From: an uncultured Methylococcaceae bacterium
GTDB taxonomy: Bacteria > Pseudomonadota > Gammaproteobacteria > Methylococcales > Methylomonadaceae
DNA length: 11,997 bases
Assembly (NCBI GenBank): GCA_903873045.1
Contig: CAIQND010000245.1
Location: forward strand, 1-11,997
Direction: 5' to 3'
The translations under genes were made by a program, and so were the position numbers. Shown here one piece after another: positions 1-7,154 of this stretch (the first letter of the stretch is position 1; each line of letters starts with the position of its first letter). A model generated the notes under the pieces. That model made no database searches. It saw nothing but the letters and a program-made list of their open reading frames with translations, and was not told where the DNA came from.

Positions 1-150
1 AAACATGATCTAACCGAGGCAAAAAACGAAATTAAGTCAGACATGAACGTACGCTTTGAAAGAATTGACGGCGAACTAAAACTAAATAGATGGATGCTTG
101 GTGTACTGTTAGCCGGTGTACTGTCGATTGTGATTAAATCATTTTTCTAA
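1..150 (+). CDS. C-terminal end of a small coiled-coil, tail-anchored membrane protein (5' end outside window)
   Basis: Frame 1 is open from the window edge to a TAA at 148-150 and gives 49 residues. The first half is charged and heptad-like (HDLTEAKNEIKSDMNVRFER and onward), as in a coiled coil. The last 20 or so residues, from RWMLGVLLAGVLSIVIKSFF, form one hydrophobic segment that ends right at the stop, so the protein should be anchored in the inner membrane by its C-terminus. This layout resembles short bacterial DUF1640/CCDC90-like coiled-coil proteins, often found near toxin or mobile genes, but the visible part is too short to assign a family. No function can be given. The start, the promoter and any operon partner lie upstream of the window. 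Confidence 0.65.
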   Translation, partial: KHDLTEAKNEIKSDMNVRFERIDGELKLNRWMLGVLLAGVLSIVIKSFF

Positions 151-186
151 ATTGACAACACAACCCCTAAATTAAGAGGCAGGTCG

Positions 187-445
187 GGATTTGCAACCGC
201 CGTCACGCTTCAGATAAATTCTGTATTGAAGATGCCTGAGTAAGTTTGGACTCGCACCAAACACCTCTGCACCCTCAGTGCAGCGCCACTAATGGCACCA
301 TCCCAGGCATCATCAATAAAGAATTGAATCTCAAGATATTTTTTACCGATGCCGGTCTTGGTTTTGCAACCCCGACCGAAACGTTTGAAAGCTTCAATAG
401 CTTTTAAAACAGGAGTAACGGGATTGCAAATCCCGTCACGCTTCA
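187..445. repeat. Degenerate GGGATT(T)GCAA-type repeat copies in a gene-free stretch
   Basis: Two similar segments of about 26 bp stand about 233 bp apart: 187-212 (GGGATTTGCAACCGCCGTCA then CGCTTC) and 420-445 (GGGATTGCAAATCCCGTCAC then GCTTCA). A looser relative sits at 354-377 (TTTTGCAACCCCGACC part). The second copy is itself palindromic (GGGATT-GCA-AATCCC). The sequence between them is open on the minus strand for 90 codons (210-482), but that frame runs through repeat sequence, lacks a ribosome site and resembles nothing I know. I read the stretch as decayed intergenic repeat rather than a gene. Confidence 0.5.
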
Positions 446-450
446 ACACC

Positions 451-568
451 GGCGTAGGCCGGAATAAGGCTTTCGAGCGCAAGCAAGAATAAGCGTTTCC
501 GGCACGTACAAGTGTGCCGGAAACGCCACCACGCGCTACGCTTGGGTGGCCTTATTCCGGCCTACGCC
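451..568. repeat. REP/BIME-like composite hairpin element
   Basis: Outer arms of 20 bp, GGCGTAGGCCGGAATAAGGC at 451-470 and its exact complement at 549-568, enclose an inner perfect 13-bp hairpin (GCGTTTCCGGCAC at 493-505 with 514-526, loop GTACAAGT). A further 6-bp stem pairs GCCACC (525-530) with GGTGGC (545-550) and competes with both neighbours. The CTTATTCCGGCCTACG core closely resembles the enterobacterial REP (palindromic unit) sequence, which is established as a target of RAYT transposases and as an mRNA 3' stabiliser. It lies about 130 bp beyond the hemY stop and could act as the transcript end barrier for the hem operon. That role is inference; no T-run follows it. Confidence 0.75.
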
Positions 569-699
569 TGTAGAATGAAAAACAAGCGCATAAATTCAAT
601 TCATAACATTATGATTTAAAACTATTTTCCATAATGAGAACTGCTGAACGTTTACCGGGTCATTACAAAAAATTTACTTAACGCACCTGTTAATGGTTA

Positions 700-1929
700 T
701 TACGATACGCTATCAATTCGGCTAACTATCTCACTGGATGCCAGTTCCAGTCCATTCTTGTAACAAGCAATGGCGTTGTCTTTATCATCTTGTGCAAACA
801 ATAAGTCACCCAGTAATTGATAAGCCTGAACGGTAGGTTCGGCGGCGATGCTTTTAGCCAAGTAGCTTTCCCCTTTAAAGGTATCACCGCATTTAATCGC
901 CAGTTTGCCCATAACGGCCAACAACACGGCATTTTCCTGATGCACATAAAACCATTTTTCAGCGGTTTCAAGCTGCTTTTGGACATTATTCGACTGGATA
1001 CTACCAAACAATACAACTAACGTTTCATCCCATACAGTGGCTAAAGTATTAGCCAGTTCATTTTCAATCTCAACACCTGCGCCAGCGTTAATCATGGCGG
1101 CGAAATAAATGGCCGAAATACCTGCCATCGTTTTTATATAATTAGGGATTTCTGACCATAAGGTTTGAATTTCTTCTGTGTTGCCTTTTTCGGCAGACTG
1201 CTTTAATAATTGGCTGAAAGCTTCTGTTTCCAGCAATTTAACTTCGGCCTCCATCAGAATTTTATGGGTATGCAAGGAAGGAATCAGCTTTCTGATGCCT
1301 TGCCAATCACCGACCTGCTGATAGGTTTGATGTAATAATTTTAAAACACTGGCGTGAGTCGGGTCGATTGAATGCAATCGAGTCAGCGTTTCCAGGGCTT
1401 GTTCAAACTGGTTGCCTGACAAATTAAGTTCTGCTTGCGTCAGTCCTATCACCACACTGGAATCGGGTGATTGGTCATTAGCCGCTTTTAAATATTCATC
1501 CCTTTTATCAAAAGCTCCGCGTGATTGCGCGGCTCTTGCTGCCGTCAGATAATTAATTAACGGTGCACCACTGTGGGAGGCATGTTTAATTAAAACATTT
1601 TCAGCTTTTTCCCAGTTACCTTCTGCCGAGTCCACCAATCCTGCGATCAGCGCTTCTTGAGAACGGTTAAATTTAATGTTTTTACCACGACTCTTGATTT
1701 GACCGGGCAATCTGAACAGCCAACCCAGCACACGGAAGAAAAAATAAAATATAAAAAAACCAAATATCAAGCTAACGGCAAAAACGACCAGCGATGTTTC
1801 CAGTGACCAATGCCCAATACCAATCAACACATAGCCCGGATTATCAAACTGTTCCAGTCCGTTACTAACAATAAATGCGACTGCGACAGTAACAAGAAGA
1901 GAACCCAGAAAATAAAATAATTTTTTCAT
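700..1929 (-). CDS. hemY: HemY, membrane-anchored TPR protein of heme biosynthesis operon
   Basis: The 409-residue protein has two N-terminal membrane segments (about residues 4-22 and 45-66). The DNPGYVLIGIGHWSLETSL stretch between them is the signature of the HemY N-terminal domain. The remainder is a helical TPR-type array (for example residues 375-400) that should face the periplasm or cytoplasm as a protein interaction surface. HemY of this proteobacterial family is not the Bacillus protoporphyrinogen oxidase of the same name. Its exact role in tetrapyrrole synthesis is unsettled, with a scaffold for late heme enzymes being the usual proposal. I chose ATG at 1929 over the in-frame TTG one codon upstream, because a GAGAGA ribosome site sits 6 nt before the ATG. 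It is the last gene of the operon, 10 nt after hemX. Length and layout are normal. Confidence 0.93.
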   Translation of the reverse strand: MKKLFYFLGSLLVTVAVAFIVSNGLEQFDNPGYVLIGIGHWSLETSLVVFAVSLIFGFFIFYFFFRVLGWLFRLPGQIKSRGKNIKFNRSQEALIAGLVDSAEGNWEKAENVLIKHASHSGAPLINYLTAARAAQSRGAFDKRDEYLKAANDQSPDSSVVIGLTQAELNLSGNQFEQALETLTRLHSIDPTHASVLKLLHQTYQQVGDWQGIRKLIPSLHTHKILMEAEVKLLETEAFSQLLKQSAEKGNTEEIQTLWSEIPNYIKTMAGISAIYFAAMINAGAGVEIENELANTLATVWDETLVVLFGSIQSNNVQKQLETAEKWFYVHQENAVLLAVMGKLAIKCGDTFKGESYLAKSIAAEPTVQAYQLLGDLLFAQDDKDNAIACYKNGLELASSEIVSRIDSVS

Positions 1930-1939
1930 CAAGTATCTC

Positions 1940-3178
1940 TCATTGCCCAGCTGGTAATGCTTCAGTTGGAGCCTCTTTTTCAGGCGGCTTTACTGCTTCA
2001 ACGGGTGTAACTGTTTCTTCCGGCTTTATTGCTTTAATGGGCTCAACGGGAGCAACTGTTTGTTCCAGTGGCATGGCTTTATCTGACTCTAACCTCAGCT
2101 TGCTAATATCTCTGAGCATTTTTAACGATAAGCTAATGTCCGGGTATTGGCTATGAATTTTAATACTACCGAATCGATCCAGTTCAGCAATAAAATTATC
2201 AATCTCCGTGTTCTTGGTAAAATGTTGTTGTGTCCATTTTTTTGCATCGGCCAGACTGGATTTAAAAAGCGCTTCATTATGTTGAACTAACGAAATCTTT
2301 ACAATTTCCAGCTTGACTCGTAATTGCTCTTGAATAAACTGCGCTTCTTCGGGCGTTAGTATTTCTTTAACTTCATGTTCTGTGTGCCGGATGGTAACAA
2401 TGCCTTCCAGTTGGTTCATGGCAGAATCAAGCAAGCCTTGATCTTCTGTGGTTTTTTCAGCGGGGGCTTTTACTTCGGCCTGCGGTGACAATGCCTTACC
2501 GGTATAAGGCAAAAACAACACTAACTTGTCAACAGCGTCTTGCATTGTCTGAATTGACGCATAAATGCCGACCACATCGGGAACCGTCACACGCTTCATG
2601 ACTGAAAGTTCCTTGGCAATTTCTTCGCGCACTTTAAACGCCCCGGCATCACCGCTTTCTCTTAAACGTTGGTCGGCGGCTTCCAATGCTTCCAGCGTGG
2701 TATTAACATCACCAATTAAATGTAAACGTTCATTAGCGACACTTAACAAATATTCGGCATCAGCAATTAACCAATCACCGCGCGTCTTTCCAAGTTGACG
2801 CTGTAACCGTGCAATGGATTCATTCAACTCTTTGCGAGTACTGTCGAGCTTTTCGTTGTGTAACTGAGAGAAGTCAGCCAGCGTTTTGGTAAAGTGGGTA
2901 TCTTTACCGGCAACATTAGCTTCCAGGGTAGCAAGTTGGGACTGAATGGCGACAAGCTGAGACTGATAGTCAGAAATCTGCTTAGACATTTGCCCTTTAA
3001 CTTCGCCGCCTAAATCTTCTTGCTGATCGCGCAATTGGCTAAAGAAGAAAAAGCCGGCACCCGCAAGACCAAGGATAATGAGCAAAATAATAATGCCAAA
3101 CCAGAATCCGCTGCGCGACCGTCGTGCCTGTTTAGTCTCGCCCAGGTCTTGTTCTTGTTGTTCACTCAATTCGGCCAC
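1940..3178 (-). CDS. hemX: HemX, membrane protein of the hem operon
   Basis: The protein has a short polar N-terminus, one transmembrane helix (about residues 25-46, GFWFGIIILLIILGLAGAGF and onward), a coiled coil (about 50-110) and a helical domain typical of the HemX family (PF04375). It ends in a low-complexity Pro/Glu-rich tail with repeated EPIKAIKPEETVTPVEAVKP-like text. Databases often label HemX a uroporphyrinogen-III C-methyltransferase, but no SAM-binding motif is visible and its biochemical role is not settled. The start is GTG at 3178: GGAGG lies 6 nt upstream, inside the 3' end of hemD. A GTG seven codons further up (3199) has no such site. The overlap with hemD is 13 bp, which suggests translational coupling. 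Length is about 412 residues. Confidence 0.9.
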   Translation of the reverse strand: MAELSEQQEQDLGETKQARRSRSGFWFGIIILLIILGLAGAGFFFFSQLRDQQEDLGGEVKGQMSKQISDYQSQLVAIQSQLATLEANVAGKDTHFTKTLADFSQLHNEKLDSTRKELNESIARLQRQLGKTRGDWLIADAEYLLSVANERLHLIGDVNTTLEALEAADQRLRESGDAGAFKVREEIAKELSVMKRVTVPDVVGIYASIQTMQDAVDKLVLFLPYTGKALSPQAEVKAPAEKTTEDQGLLDSAMNQLEGIVTIRHTEHEVKEILTPEEAQFIQEQLRVKLEIVKISLVQHNEALFKSSLADAKKWTQQHFTKNTEIDNFIAELDRFGSIKIHSQYPDISLSLKMLRDISKLRLESDKAMPLEQTVAPVEPIKAIKPEETVTPVEAVKPPEKEAPTEALPAGQ

Positions 3179-3957
3179 TCTATTCCTCCCGTTACACACA
3201 TTGTTACTGTCTCAAGAATTGCTTCATCTGAAGGACTATGAGCCACTGCAATTCGTTTAAATCCGATGTTGACCGCTATTTGTTTTATTCTATTACTAAC
3301 CACCACCAGTGGCACTTCAAATAATCGGTGATGATGTTTTTCTTCCAGCATGATTAACAAGTTTTGCAACGACTCACCACTGGTTATAGTGATGACATTC
3401 AACTTATCTTGCATCAGTAACAAATTGACTGCCGCACAGTCAATGCCGGGTATTATTCTTTTATATACGTCCAGATACTCAACGCTTGCACCTCTGCTAC
3501 ATAGCGTAGTTGCCAGTTCTTCGCGCCCACCTTGACCACGAATAATCAAACAATGCTGACCCTGCATCTGTTGCATCTCAGGCATTGCCATTAATGCCTC
3601 ACTATTATAATCATTTTCAGGCACCAAATCGGGCGGCAATCCGGCCAGCGTCAAAGCTTGCGCGGTTGCTTTTCCTATTGCAGCAATGCGTATCGACTTA
3701 AACTTTTTTATTTTATCACTATCTGAATAGTATCCGTGCATAGTTACTGCATTGGCACTAATAAAAATAAACCAATCATATCTGTCCAGATGAGCCAATG
3801 TATTTTGGATGACACCAGAATCTTCCATCGGCACAATAGCCATCGTTGGAAACCGAACCGCCACTCCGCCAGAACCTTCAATTAACCGGCTTAGCTTTTC
3901 TGCTTGGTGTACGGGGCGAGTCACTAAGACATGCGCCCCCGACAGCAACTTTATCAA
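3166..3957 (-). CDS. hemD: Uroporphyrinogen-III synthase
   Basis: This enzyme closes and inverts ring D of hydroxymethylbilane to give uroporphyrinogen III, the branch point to heme, siroheme and cobalamin, in the cytosol. The 263-residue protein has the weakly conserved HemD landmarks in order: VLVTRP (10-15), FISANAV (65-71), AAIGKATAQAL (92-102), NSEALM (118-123), RGQGGREELATTL followed by RGASVEYLDVYKR (140-167) and ITSGESLQNLL (191-201). The start is a TTG whose last two bases form part of the hemC TGA stop (4-bp overlap, TTGA). No clear ribosome site precedes it, so it probably depends on re-initiation after hemC. Length is normal for the family. Confidence 0.95.
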   Translation of the reverse strand: MIKLLSGAHVLVTRPVHQAEKLSRLIEGSGGVAVRFPTMAIVPMEDSGVIQNTLAHLDRYDWFIFISANAVTMHGYYSDSDKIKKFKSIRIAAIGKATAQALTLAGLPPDLVPENDYNSEALMAMPEMQQMQGQHCLIIRGQGGREELATTLCSRGASVEYLDVYKRIIPGIDCAAVNLLLMQDKLNVITITSGESLQNLLIMLEEKHHHRLFEVPLVVVSNRIKQIAVNIGFKRIAVAHSPSDEAILETVTMCVTGGIEWPN

Positions 3958-4880
3958 TGAAATAGCGCTTGCAGAACTTTATCTGCACCCTGAGCCAGTA
4001 AATCTTCAGCAATCAGTCGCCCGATAACGTTCCCCTGATCTAGTCCACCTGAACGCTCAGACCGGTAAATGACGCTACCATCAGGGTTGCCAACCAAGCC
4101 ACGCATAAATAACTGTTCGCCCTGAAGCAAGGCAAAACCGGCAATAGGTACTTGGCAACCGCCATTTAACCGTGCGTTCATCGCCCGTTCGGCAACAACA
4201 CACAAGCCGGTTTCAGCATCATGCAAAGCCGCCAACATGTCATTAATTTCTACGTCATCAATACGGCATTCTATGCCTATGGCACCCTGCCCGATGGCCG
4301 GCAAGCTGACACTTGCATCCAAAGACTGGGTGATTCGGTTAGCCATTCCCAATCTTTTTAAACCCGCAGAAGCCAGAATAATGGCATCATAATCACCCGC
4401 ATCCAGCTTGGCTAAGCGGGTGTTAACATTACCCCTTAACGGCATGACCTGAGCATCAGGAAACTTCTCTTTAATCTGACATTCTCTGCGCAAACTGGAC
4501 GTGCCAATTCTGGCGTTAGCGGGTAACGCGTTTAACGAAGCATAATGGTTGGACACAAAAGCATCGGTTGGATCTTCGCGCGTTAAAATGCTGGCCAAAT
4601 GCAAGCCGCCAGGAAAATCTACCGGCACATCTTTCATAGAATGTACGGCAATATCAGCCACACCCTCCAACATGCCTTGCTCTAATTCCTTAACAAACAA
4701 ACCCTTGCCGCCCACCTTGGCTAAAGGCGCATCGAGAATTTTATCACCTCGCGTCACCATTTTAACCAATTGCGTCCTCACCCCTGGAAATGCCCGTACC
4801 AATAATTCTGCGACGTGTTCTGCCTGCCACAACGCCAAAGGACTCTGACGTGTCGCAATACGAATAATTTTCTCAGCCAA
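3954..4880 (-). CDS. hemC: Porphobilinogen deaminase (hydroxymethylbilane synthase)
   Basis: The enzyme polymerises four porphobilinogens into hydroxymethylbilane using a covalently bound dipyrromethane cofactor. Visible motifs include RIATRQSPLALWQAEHV near the N-terminus, KGLFVKELE, AVHSMKDVP with the catalytic Asp, GTSSLRRECQ and LRGNVNTRLAKLD for substrate binding, and RLNGGCQVPI with the cofactor-binding Cys. I place the start at TTG 4880 (MAEKIIRIATRQ), preceded by AGAGGT at good spacing. With this start the catalytic Asp is residue 84 and the cofactor Cys residue 242, the same numbers as in E. coli HemC. The longer frame starts at TTG 4901 and has no ribosome site. It is the first gene of hemCDXY, and its stop overlaps hemD. 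Predicted length is 308 residues, normal. Confidence 0.97.
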   Translation of the reverse strand: MAEKIIRIATRQSPLALWQAEHVAELLVRAFPGVRTQLVKMVTRGDKILDAPLAKVGGKGLFVKELEQGMLEGVADIAVHSMKDVPVDFPGGLHLASILTREDPTDAFVSNHYASLNALPANARIGTSSLRRECQIKEKFPDAQVMPLRGNVNTRLAKLDAGDYDAIILASAGLKRLGMANRITQSLDASVSLPAIGQGAIGIECRIDDVEINDMLAALHDAETGLCVVAERAMNARLNGGCQVPIAGFALLQGEQLFMRGLVGNPDGSVIYRSERSGGLDQGNVIGRLIAEDLLAQGADKVLQALFH

Positions 4881-4912
4881 AAGGAAGACCTCTATTTTCA
4901 AAAAATGCGCCT

Positions 4913-4918
4913 ATTGTA
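4913..4918 (-). promoter_or_regulatory. hemC: Possible hemC operon promoter (-10 element)
   Basis: On the minus strand TACAAT stands 32 nt before the chosen hemC start, a good sigma-70 -10 hexamer. No clear -35 is visible 16-18 nt upstream. A small inverted repeat, ACCTTA-TT-TAAGGT at 4919-4932, lies directly upstream of the -10 in the spacer, where a repressor or activator could bind. This is inferred from position and sequence alone. Confidence 0.35.
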
Positions 4919-4986
4919 ACCTTATTTAAGGTGATGGTCTGTTATCGAATAGCAATAGTTTGTTTGATGCCTAGTTAAGGCAGGGC

Positions 4987-5058
4987 GGTTTAAGGTTAAA
5001 CCGTTCACTGAGCGGAGTCGAAGCGGACAACTCGCTTCAACTCCGCTCAGCGAACGGT
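4987..5058. repeat. Long imperfect inverted repeat plus small palindrome in the hemC/pdxA intergenic region
   Basis: Two 26-bp arms (5000-5025 and 5033-5058, core CTGAGCGGAGTCGAAGCG and its near complement) are separated by a 7-nt loop GACAACT; by my reading only two positions fail to pair. A second perfect repeat, GGTTTAA-GG-TTAAACC at 4987-5002, abuts and slightly overlaps it. The GCTGAGCGGAGTCGAAGCG-type hairpin is a dispersed intergenic repeat seen in many bacteria. Here it lies between two divergent operons, so it may act as an insulator or simply be an inserted repeat. No T-run adjoins it, so it is not a classical terminator. Confidence 0.7.
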
Positions 5059-5063
5059 CTCTT

Positions 5064-5096
5064 TTGATACTTTATCAGGTCATTATGCTGTAAAAT
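5064..5096 (+). promoter_or_regulatory. pdxA: Weak candidate promoter for pdxA-rsmA
   Basis: TTGATA (5064-5069) could be a -35. It is followed by TATGCT (5084-5089, 14-nt spacer, short) or TAAAAT (5091-5096, 21-nt spacer, long). Neither spacing is ideal. The AT-rich stretch up to the ATG at 5123 is the only plausible promoter location, because the long inverted repeat lies just upstream. I would not rely on exact elements. Confidence 0.25.
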
Positions 5097-5122
5097 TATT
5101 TCTTTTTTAGATTTCATGGCAC

Positions 5123-6115
5123 ATGGCTCTTAATTCTCTTCAGCGCATTGCGTTAACACCCGGTGAACCTGCCGGCATAGGCCCCGATCTTTGTATTCAA
5201 CTGGCACAGCAGGATTTACCCTGTCAACTCATCGCCATAGCCAGTCCTGAATTATTGGTGCAGCGTGCCCGTCAGTTAGGCCTTTCTATCCACATAAATG
5301 AATTTGACAGTTCTTTACCGCCAACACCCCATACAGCAGGAAGTTTAACGGTGTTACCGGTTGAGCTCGCCGAACCGGCTCAATGTGGACAAATAAACTC
5401 GCTAAATAGTCGCTATGTCTTAAAAACCCTTACCCAAGCAACCAAAGGTTGTATGGAAGGGCTTTTTGATGCGATGGTCACCGGCCCTGTCCATAAAGGC
5501 GTTATCAATGATGCCGGCTTTGCTTTTAGCGGCCATACTGAATATATTGCCGAGATTACCGGTGGTCACCCGGTGATGATGCTGGCAACGCCGGGATTGC
5601 GTGTTGCCCTGGTGACGACTCACTTGCCACTCATTGAAGTGAGTCCGGCCATTACGCAATCACGCTTAAGAGCCGTCATTCATATACTGAATAATGAGTT
5701 GCGTACACGCTTTAATCTTGACAACCCCAAGATATTAGTGTGCGGACTTAACCCGCATGCCGGTGAAAACGGTCATTTGGGGCGCGAGGAAATCGACATT
5801 ATTGAGCCGGTACTGGACGGCTTGCGCCAACAAGGTTTTAACCTTCTGGGCCCGCTTCCGGCAGATACGCTATTTACCCCCAAATACCTGGCTACTGCGG
5901 ATGCCGTGTTAGCCATGTATCACGACCAAGGACTGCCAGTGCTTAAATATATAGGCTTTGGCAAGTCTGTTAATATTACGCTGGGACTTCCTATTATCCG
6001 CACCTCTGTTGACCATGGCACCGCTTTAGACTTGGCTGGCACGGGCAAAGCCGACATCGGCAGCCTGTTTGTTGCCCTGGAAACAGCCTTAACCATGGCA
6101 ACCAACAACTCTTGA
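5123..6115 (+). CDS. pdxA: 4-hydroxythreonine-4-phosphate dehydrogenase
   Basis: PdxA oxidises 4-phosphohydroxy-L-threonine with NAD(P)+; the product decarboxylates and condenses with deoxyxylulose phosphate (via PdxJ) to make pyridoxine phosphate. The 330-residue protein has LTPGEPAGIGPDLC at the N-terminus, TGPVHKGVINDAG and FSGHTEYIAE in the middle, and the divalent-metal histidines in THLPL (His167), NPHAGENG (His212) and MYHDQG (His267). These match E. coli His166, 211 and 266 with a one-residue offset. The C-terminal SVDHGTALDLAGTGKAD motif is intact. ATG 5123 fits the family N-terminus; another ATG at 5116 is out of frame. The ribosome site is weak. In E. coli pdxA lies between surA and rsmA; here surA is absent and rsmA follows after 4 nt, so the two are co-transcribed. 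Confidence 0.97.
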   Translation: MALNSLQRIALTPGEPAGIGPDLCIQLAQQDLPCQLIAIASPELLVQRARQLGLSIHINEFDSSLPPTPHTAGSLTVLPVELAEPAQCGQINSLNSRYVLKTLTQATKGCMEGLFDAMVTGPVHKGVINDAGFAFSGHTEYIAEITGGHPVMMLATPGLRVALVTTHLPLIEVSPAITQSRLRAVIHILNNELRTRFNLDNPKILVCGLNPHAGENGHLGREEIDIIEPVLDGLRQQGFNLLGPLPADTLFTPKYLATADAVLAMYHDQGLPVLKYIGFGKSVNITLGLPIIRTSVDHGTALDLAGTGKADIGSLFVALETALTMATNNS

Positions 6116-6119
6116 AACT

Positions 6120-6905
6120 ATGACACATACTCCACGCAAGCGCTTTGGTCAGAATTTTTTACATGACCACAACATCATTTACAGCATACTTTCCAGCTTA
6201 CAGGCCAAACCCGGTCAACACTGGGTTGAAATAGGCCCCGGTTTGGGTGCGTTAACCGAACCCTTATTACAACAAAAATTACGTCTTGATGTCGTTGAAC
6301 TCGACCGGGATCTGGTGGTGGTGCTTAAAGACAAATTCAAGGACTATGATAATTTACAAATCTTTAGTGGCGATGCCTTAAAATTCGACTTTTCTGCGCT
6401 GGCTCAAGATAACGAGAAACTGCGTATTATTGGCAATTTGCCCTATAACATTTCAACGCCGTTAATGTTTCACTTGTTAAGTAACGCTTCCTGCATTGAA
6501 GACATGCACTTTATGCTGCAAAAAGAAGTGGTTGACCGGATTTGTGCGTCACCCGGCAGTAAAAAGTACGGACGACTCAGTGTCATGATGCAATATTATT
6601 GTGCAACCGAGCTGTTATTTGACGTGCCGCCAGAAAGCTTTGATCCTGCGCCTAAAGTCATGTCGGCGATTGTCCGGTTAGTGCCGCACCAGCAGCCACC
6701 TGTTATCGTTAATGACATTAAAATGCTCAATAGAGTGGTTGTACAAGCCTTCTCACAACGCCGTAAAACGTTGCGTAATTCCTTAAAAAAACTCATCGAA
6801 GAAGAAGCAATTGTCGCCCTAAACATAGATCCCACCTTAAGAGCCGAAGCATTATCACTGGATGATTTTGCACGATTAAGTAATCTATTACATGACCTGC
6901 CCTGA
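6120..6905 (+). CDS. rsmA: 16S rRNA (adenine(1518)-N6/adenine(1519)-N6)-dimethyltransferase
   Basis: RsmA (KsgA) dimethylates two adjacent adenines in the 3' terminal hairpin of 16S rRNA late in 30S assembly, using SAM. The 261-residue protein begins RKRFGQNFL (6-14), has the SAM motif EIGPGLGALT (37-46), the acidic residue of VVELDRD (58-64), the motif GDALKFDF (84-91) and the catalytic NLPYNIS (106-112). The C-terminal QAFSQRRKTLRNSLKKL typical of the family is also present. All key residues are intact and the length is normal. It starts 4 nt after pdxA, without a clear ribosome site, and is probably translated by coupling. The apaG-apaH genes that follow in enterobacteria are missing; a triplicated small transcript array begins 2 nt after its stop. 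Confidence 0.97.
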   Translation: MTHTPRKRFGQNFLHDHNIIYSILSSLQAKPGQHWVEIGPGLGALTEPLLQQKLRLDVVELDRDLVVVLKDKFKDYDNLQIFSGDALKFDFSALAQDNEKLRIIGNLPYNISTPLMFHLLSNASCIEDMHFMLQKEVVDRICASPGSKKYGRLSVMMQYYCATELLFDVPPESFDPAPKVMSAIVRLVPHQQPPVIVNDIKMLNRVVVQAFSQRRKTLRNSLKKLIEEEAIVALNIDPTLRAEALSLDDFARLSNLLHDLP

Positions 6906-6908
6906 TCT

Positions 6909-6968
6909 GCGACAATCTGTCACGCGACAATATGCCACATTCCATTCGTTAGAGTTTATCGCTACTAT
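6909..6968 (+). promoter_or_regulatory. Promoter with upstream double box, unit 1
   Basis: GCGACAAT occurs at 6909-6916 and again at 6924-6931 with a TGTC between them, so that TGTCAC-GCGACA (6918-6929) forms a near-palindrome. The -10 TACTAT is at 6963-6968, 39 bp after the start of the second box. No good -35 is present at 17 bp (TTCCAT). A weak -35 with conserved upstream boxes suggests activator-dependent sigma-70 transcription. The regulator is unknown. Confidence 0.6.
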
Positions 6969-6984
6969 AGCGGCAACTCTTGAG

Positions 6985-7041
6985 ATGCAAACTTCCTCCA
7001 CGGAAATCAGAGTTTTATATCCTTCTCTTAATGCGGCCTAA
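6985..7041 (+). CDS. Possible 18-residue micropeptide, unit 1
   Basis: ATG at 6985 opens MQTSSTEIRVLYPSLNAA and stops at TAA 7039-7041, which lies in the loop of the terminator hairpin. The frame is intact in all three units. The peptide is neutral, lacks Cys and is not a membrane helix, so it is unlike Ibs or Ldr toxins. No good ribosome site is seen: GAG directly abuts the ATG. Differences between copies are mostly amino-acid-changing, which weakens the coding case. Confidence 0.3.
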   Translation: MQTSSTEIRVLYPSLNAA

Positions 7042-7058
7042 ACAACCGCATTTTTTTT
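7030..7058 (+). terminator. Intrinsic terminator, unit 1
   Basis: AATGCGG (7030-7036) pairs with CCGCATT (7046-7052) around a 9-nt loop, followed by T-run 7051-7058. It should also stop read-through from pdxA-rsmA. Confidence 0.9.
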
Positions 7059-7078
7059 GCCCTCCACTTTGTTTACCT

Positions 7079-7138
7079 GCGACAATCTGTCACGCGACAA
7101 TATGCCACATTCCATTCGTTAAACTTTATCGATACTAT
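7079..7138 (+). promoter_or_regulatory. Promoter with upstream double box, unit 2
   Basis: The boxes GCGACAAT at 7079-7086 and 7094-7101 and the -10 TACTAT at 7133-7138 have exactly the spacing of unit 1. The first 42 nt are identical to unit 1. Substitutions lie in the -35 to -10 spacer (AGAG to AAAC) and just before the -10. Confidence 0.6.
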
Positions 7139-7154
7139 AGCTGCAACTCTTGAG

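Larger units (their letters stand above)
6973..7058 (+). ncRNA. Candidate small RNA, unit 1
   Basis: The predicted transcript starts about 7 nt after TACTAT (near 6973-6976) and ends in the T-run at 7051-7058, giving about 85 nt. Its 5' part contains GCAACTCTTGAGATGC, an imperfect palindrome. It then has TTCC-TCCAC-GGAA, a small hairpin whose loop exposes UCCAC next to UCC, so that UUCCUCC can pair with Shine-Dalgarno GGAGG sequences. It ends in an intrinsic terminator with eight Ts, as in Hfq-type small RNAs. It is one of three sibling copies. I do not recognise an Rfam family. The same transcript also contains an 18-codon frame, so it could be a micropeptide mRNA instead or as well. Confidence 0.6.

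Noticed and set aside
210..482. 90-codon minus-strand reading frame
   Set aside because: It spans the repeat copies and the REP-like arm, with no ribosome site and no recognisable domain. Kept only as repeat sequence.
1940..3178. HemX as a uroporphyrinogen-III methyltransferase
   Set aside because: The protein has a membrane helix and coiled coil but no SAM-binding motif; the enzyme name is a historical label.
6931..6968. Sigma-54 promoter in the small-RNA units
   Set aside because: ATGCCACATTCC looks faintly like a -24 box, but the GG and a -12 TTGC are missing, while a good TACTAT -10 is present in every unit.
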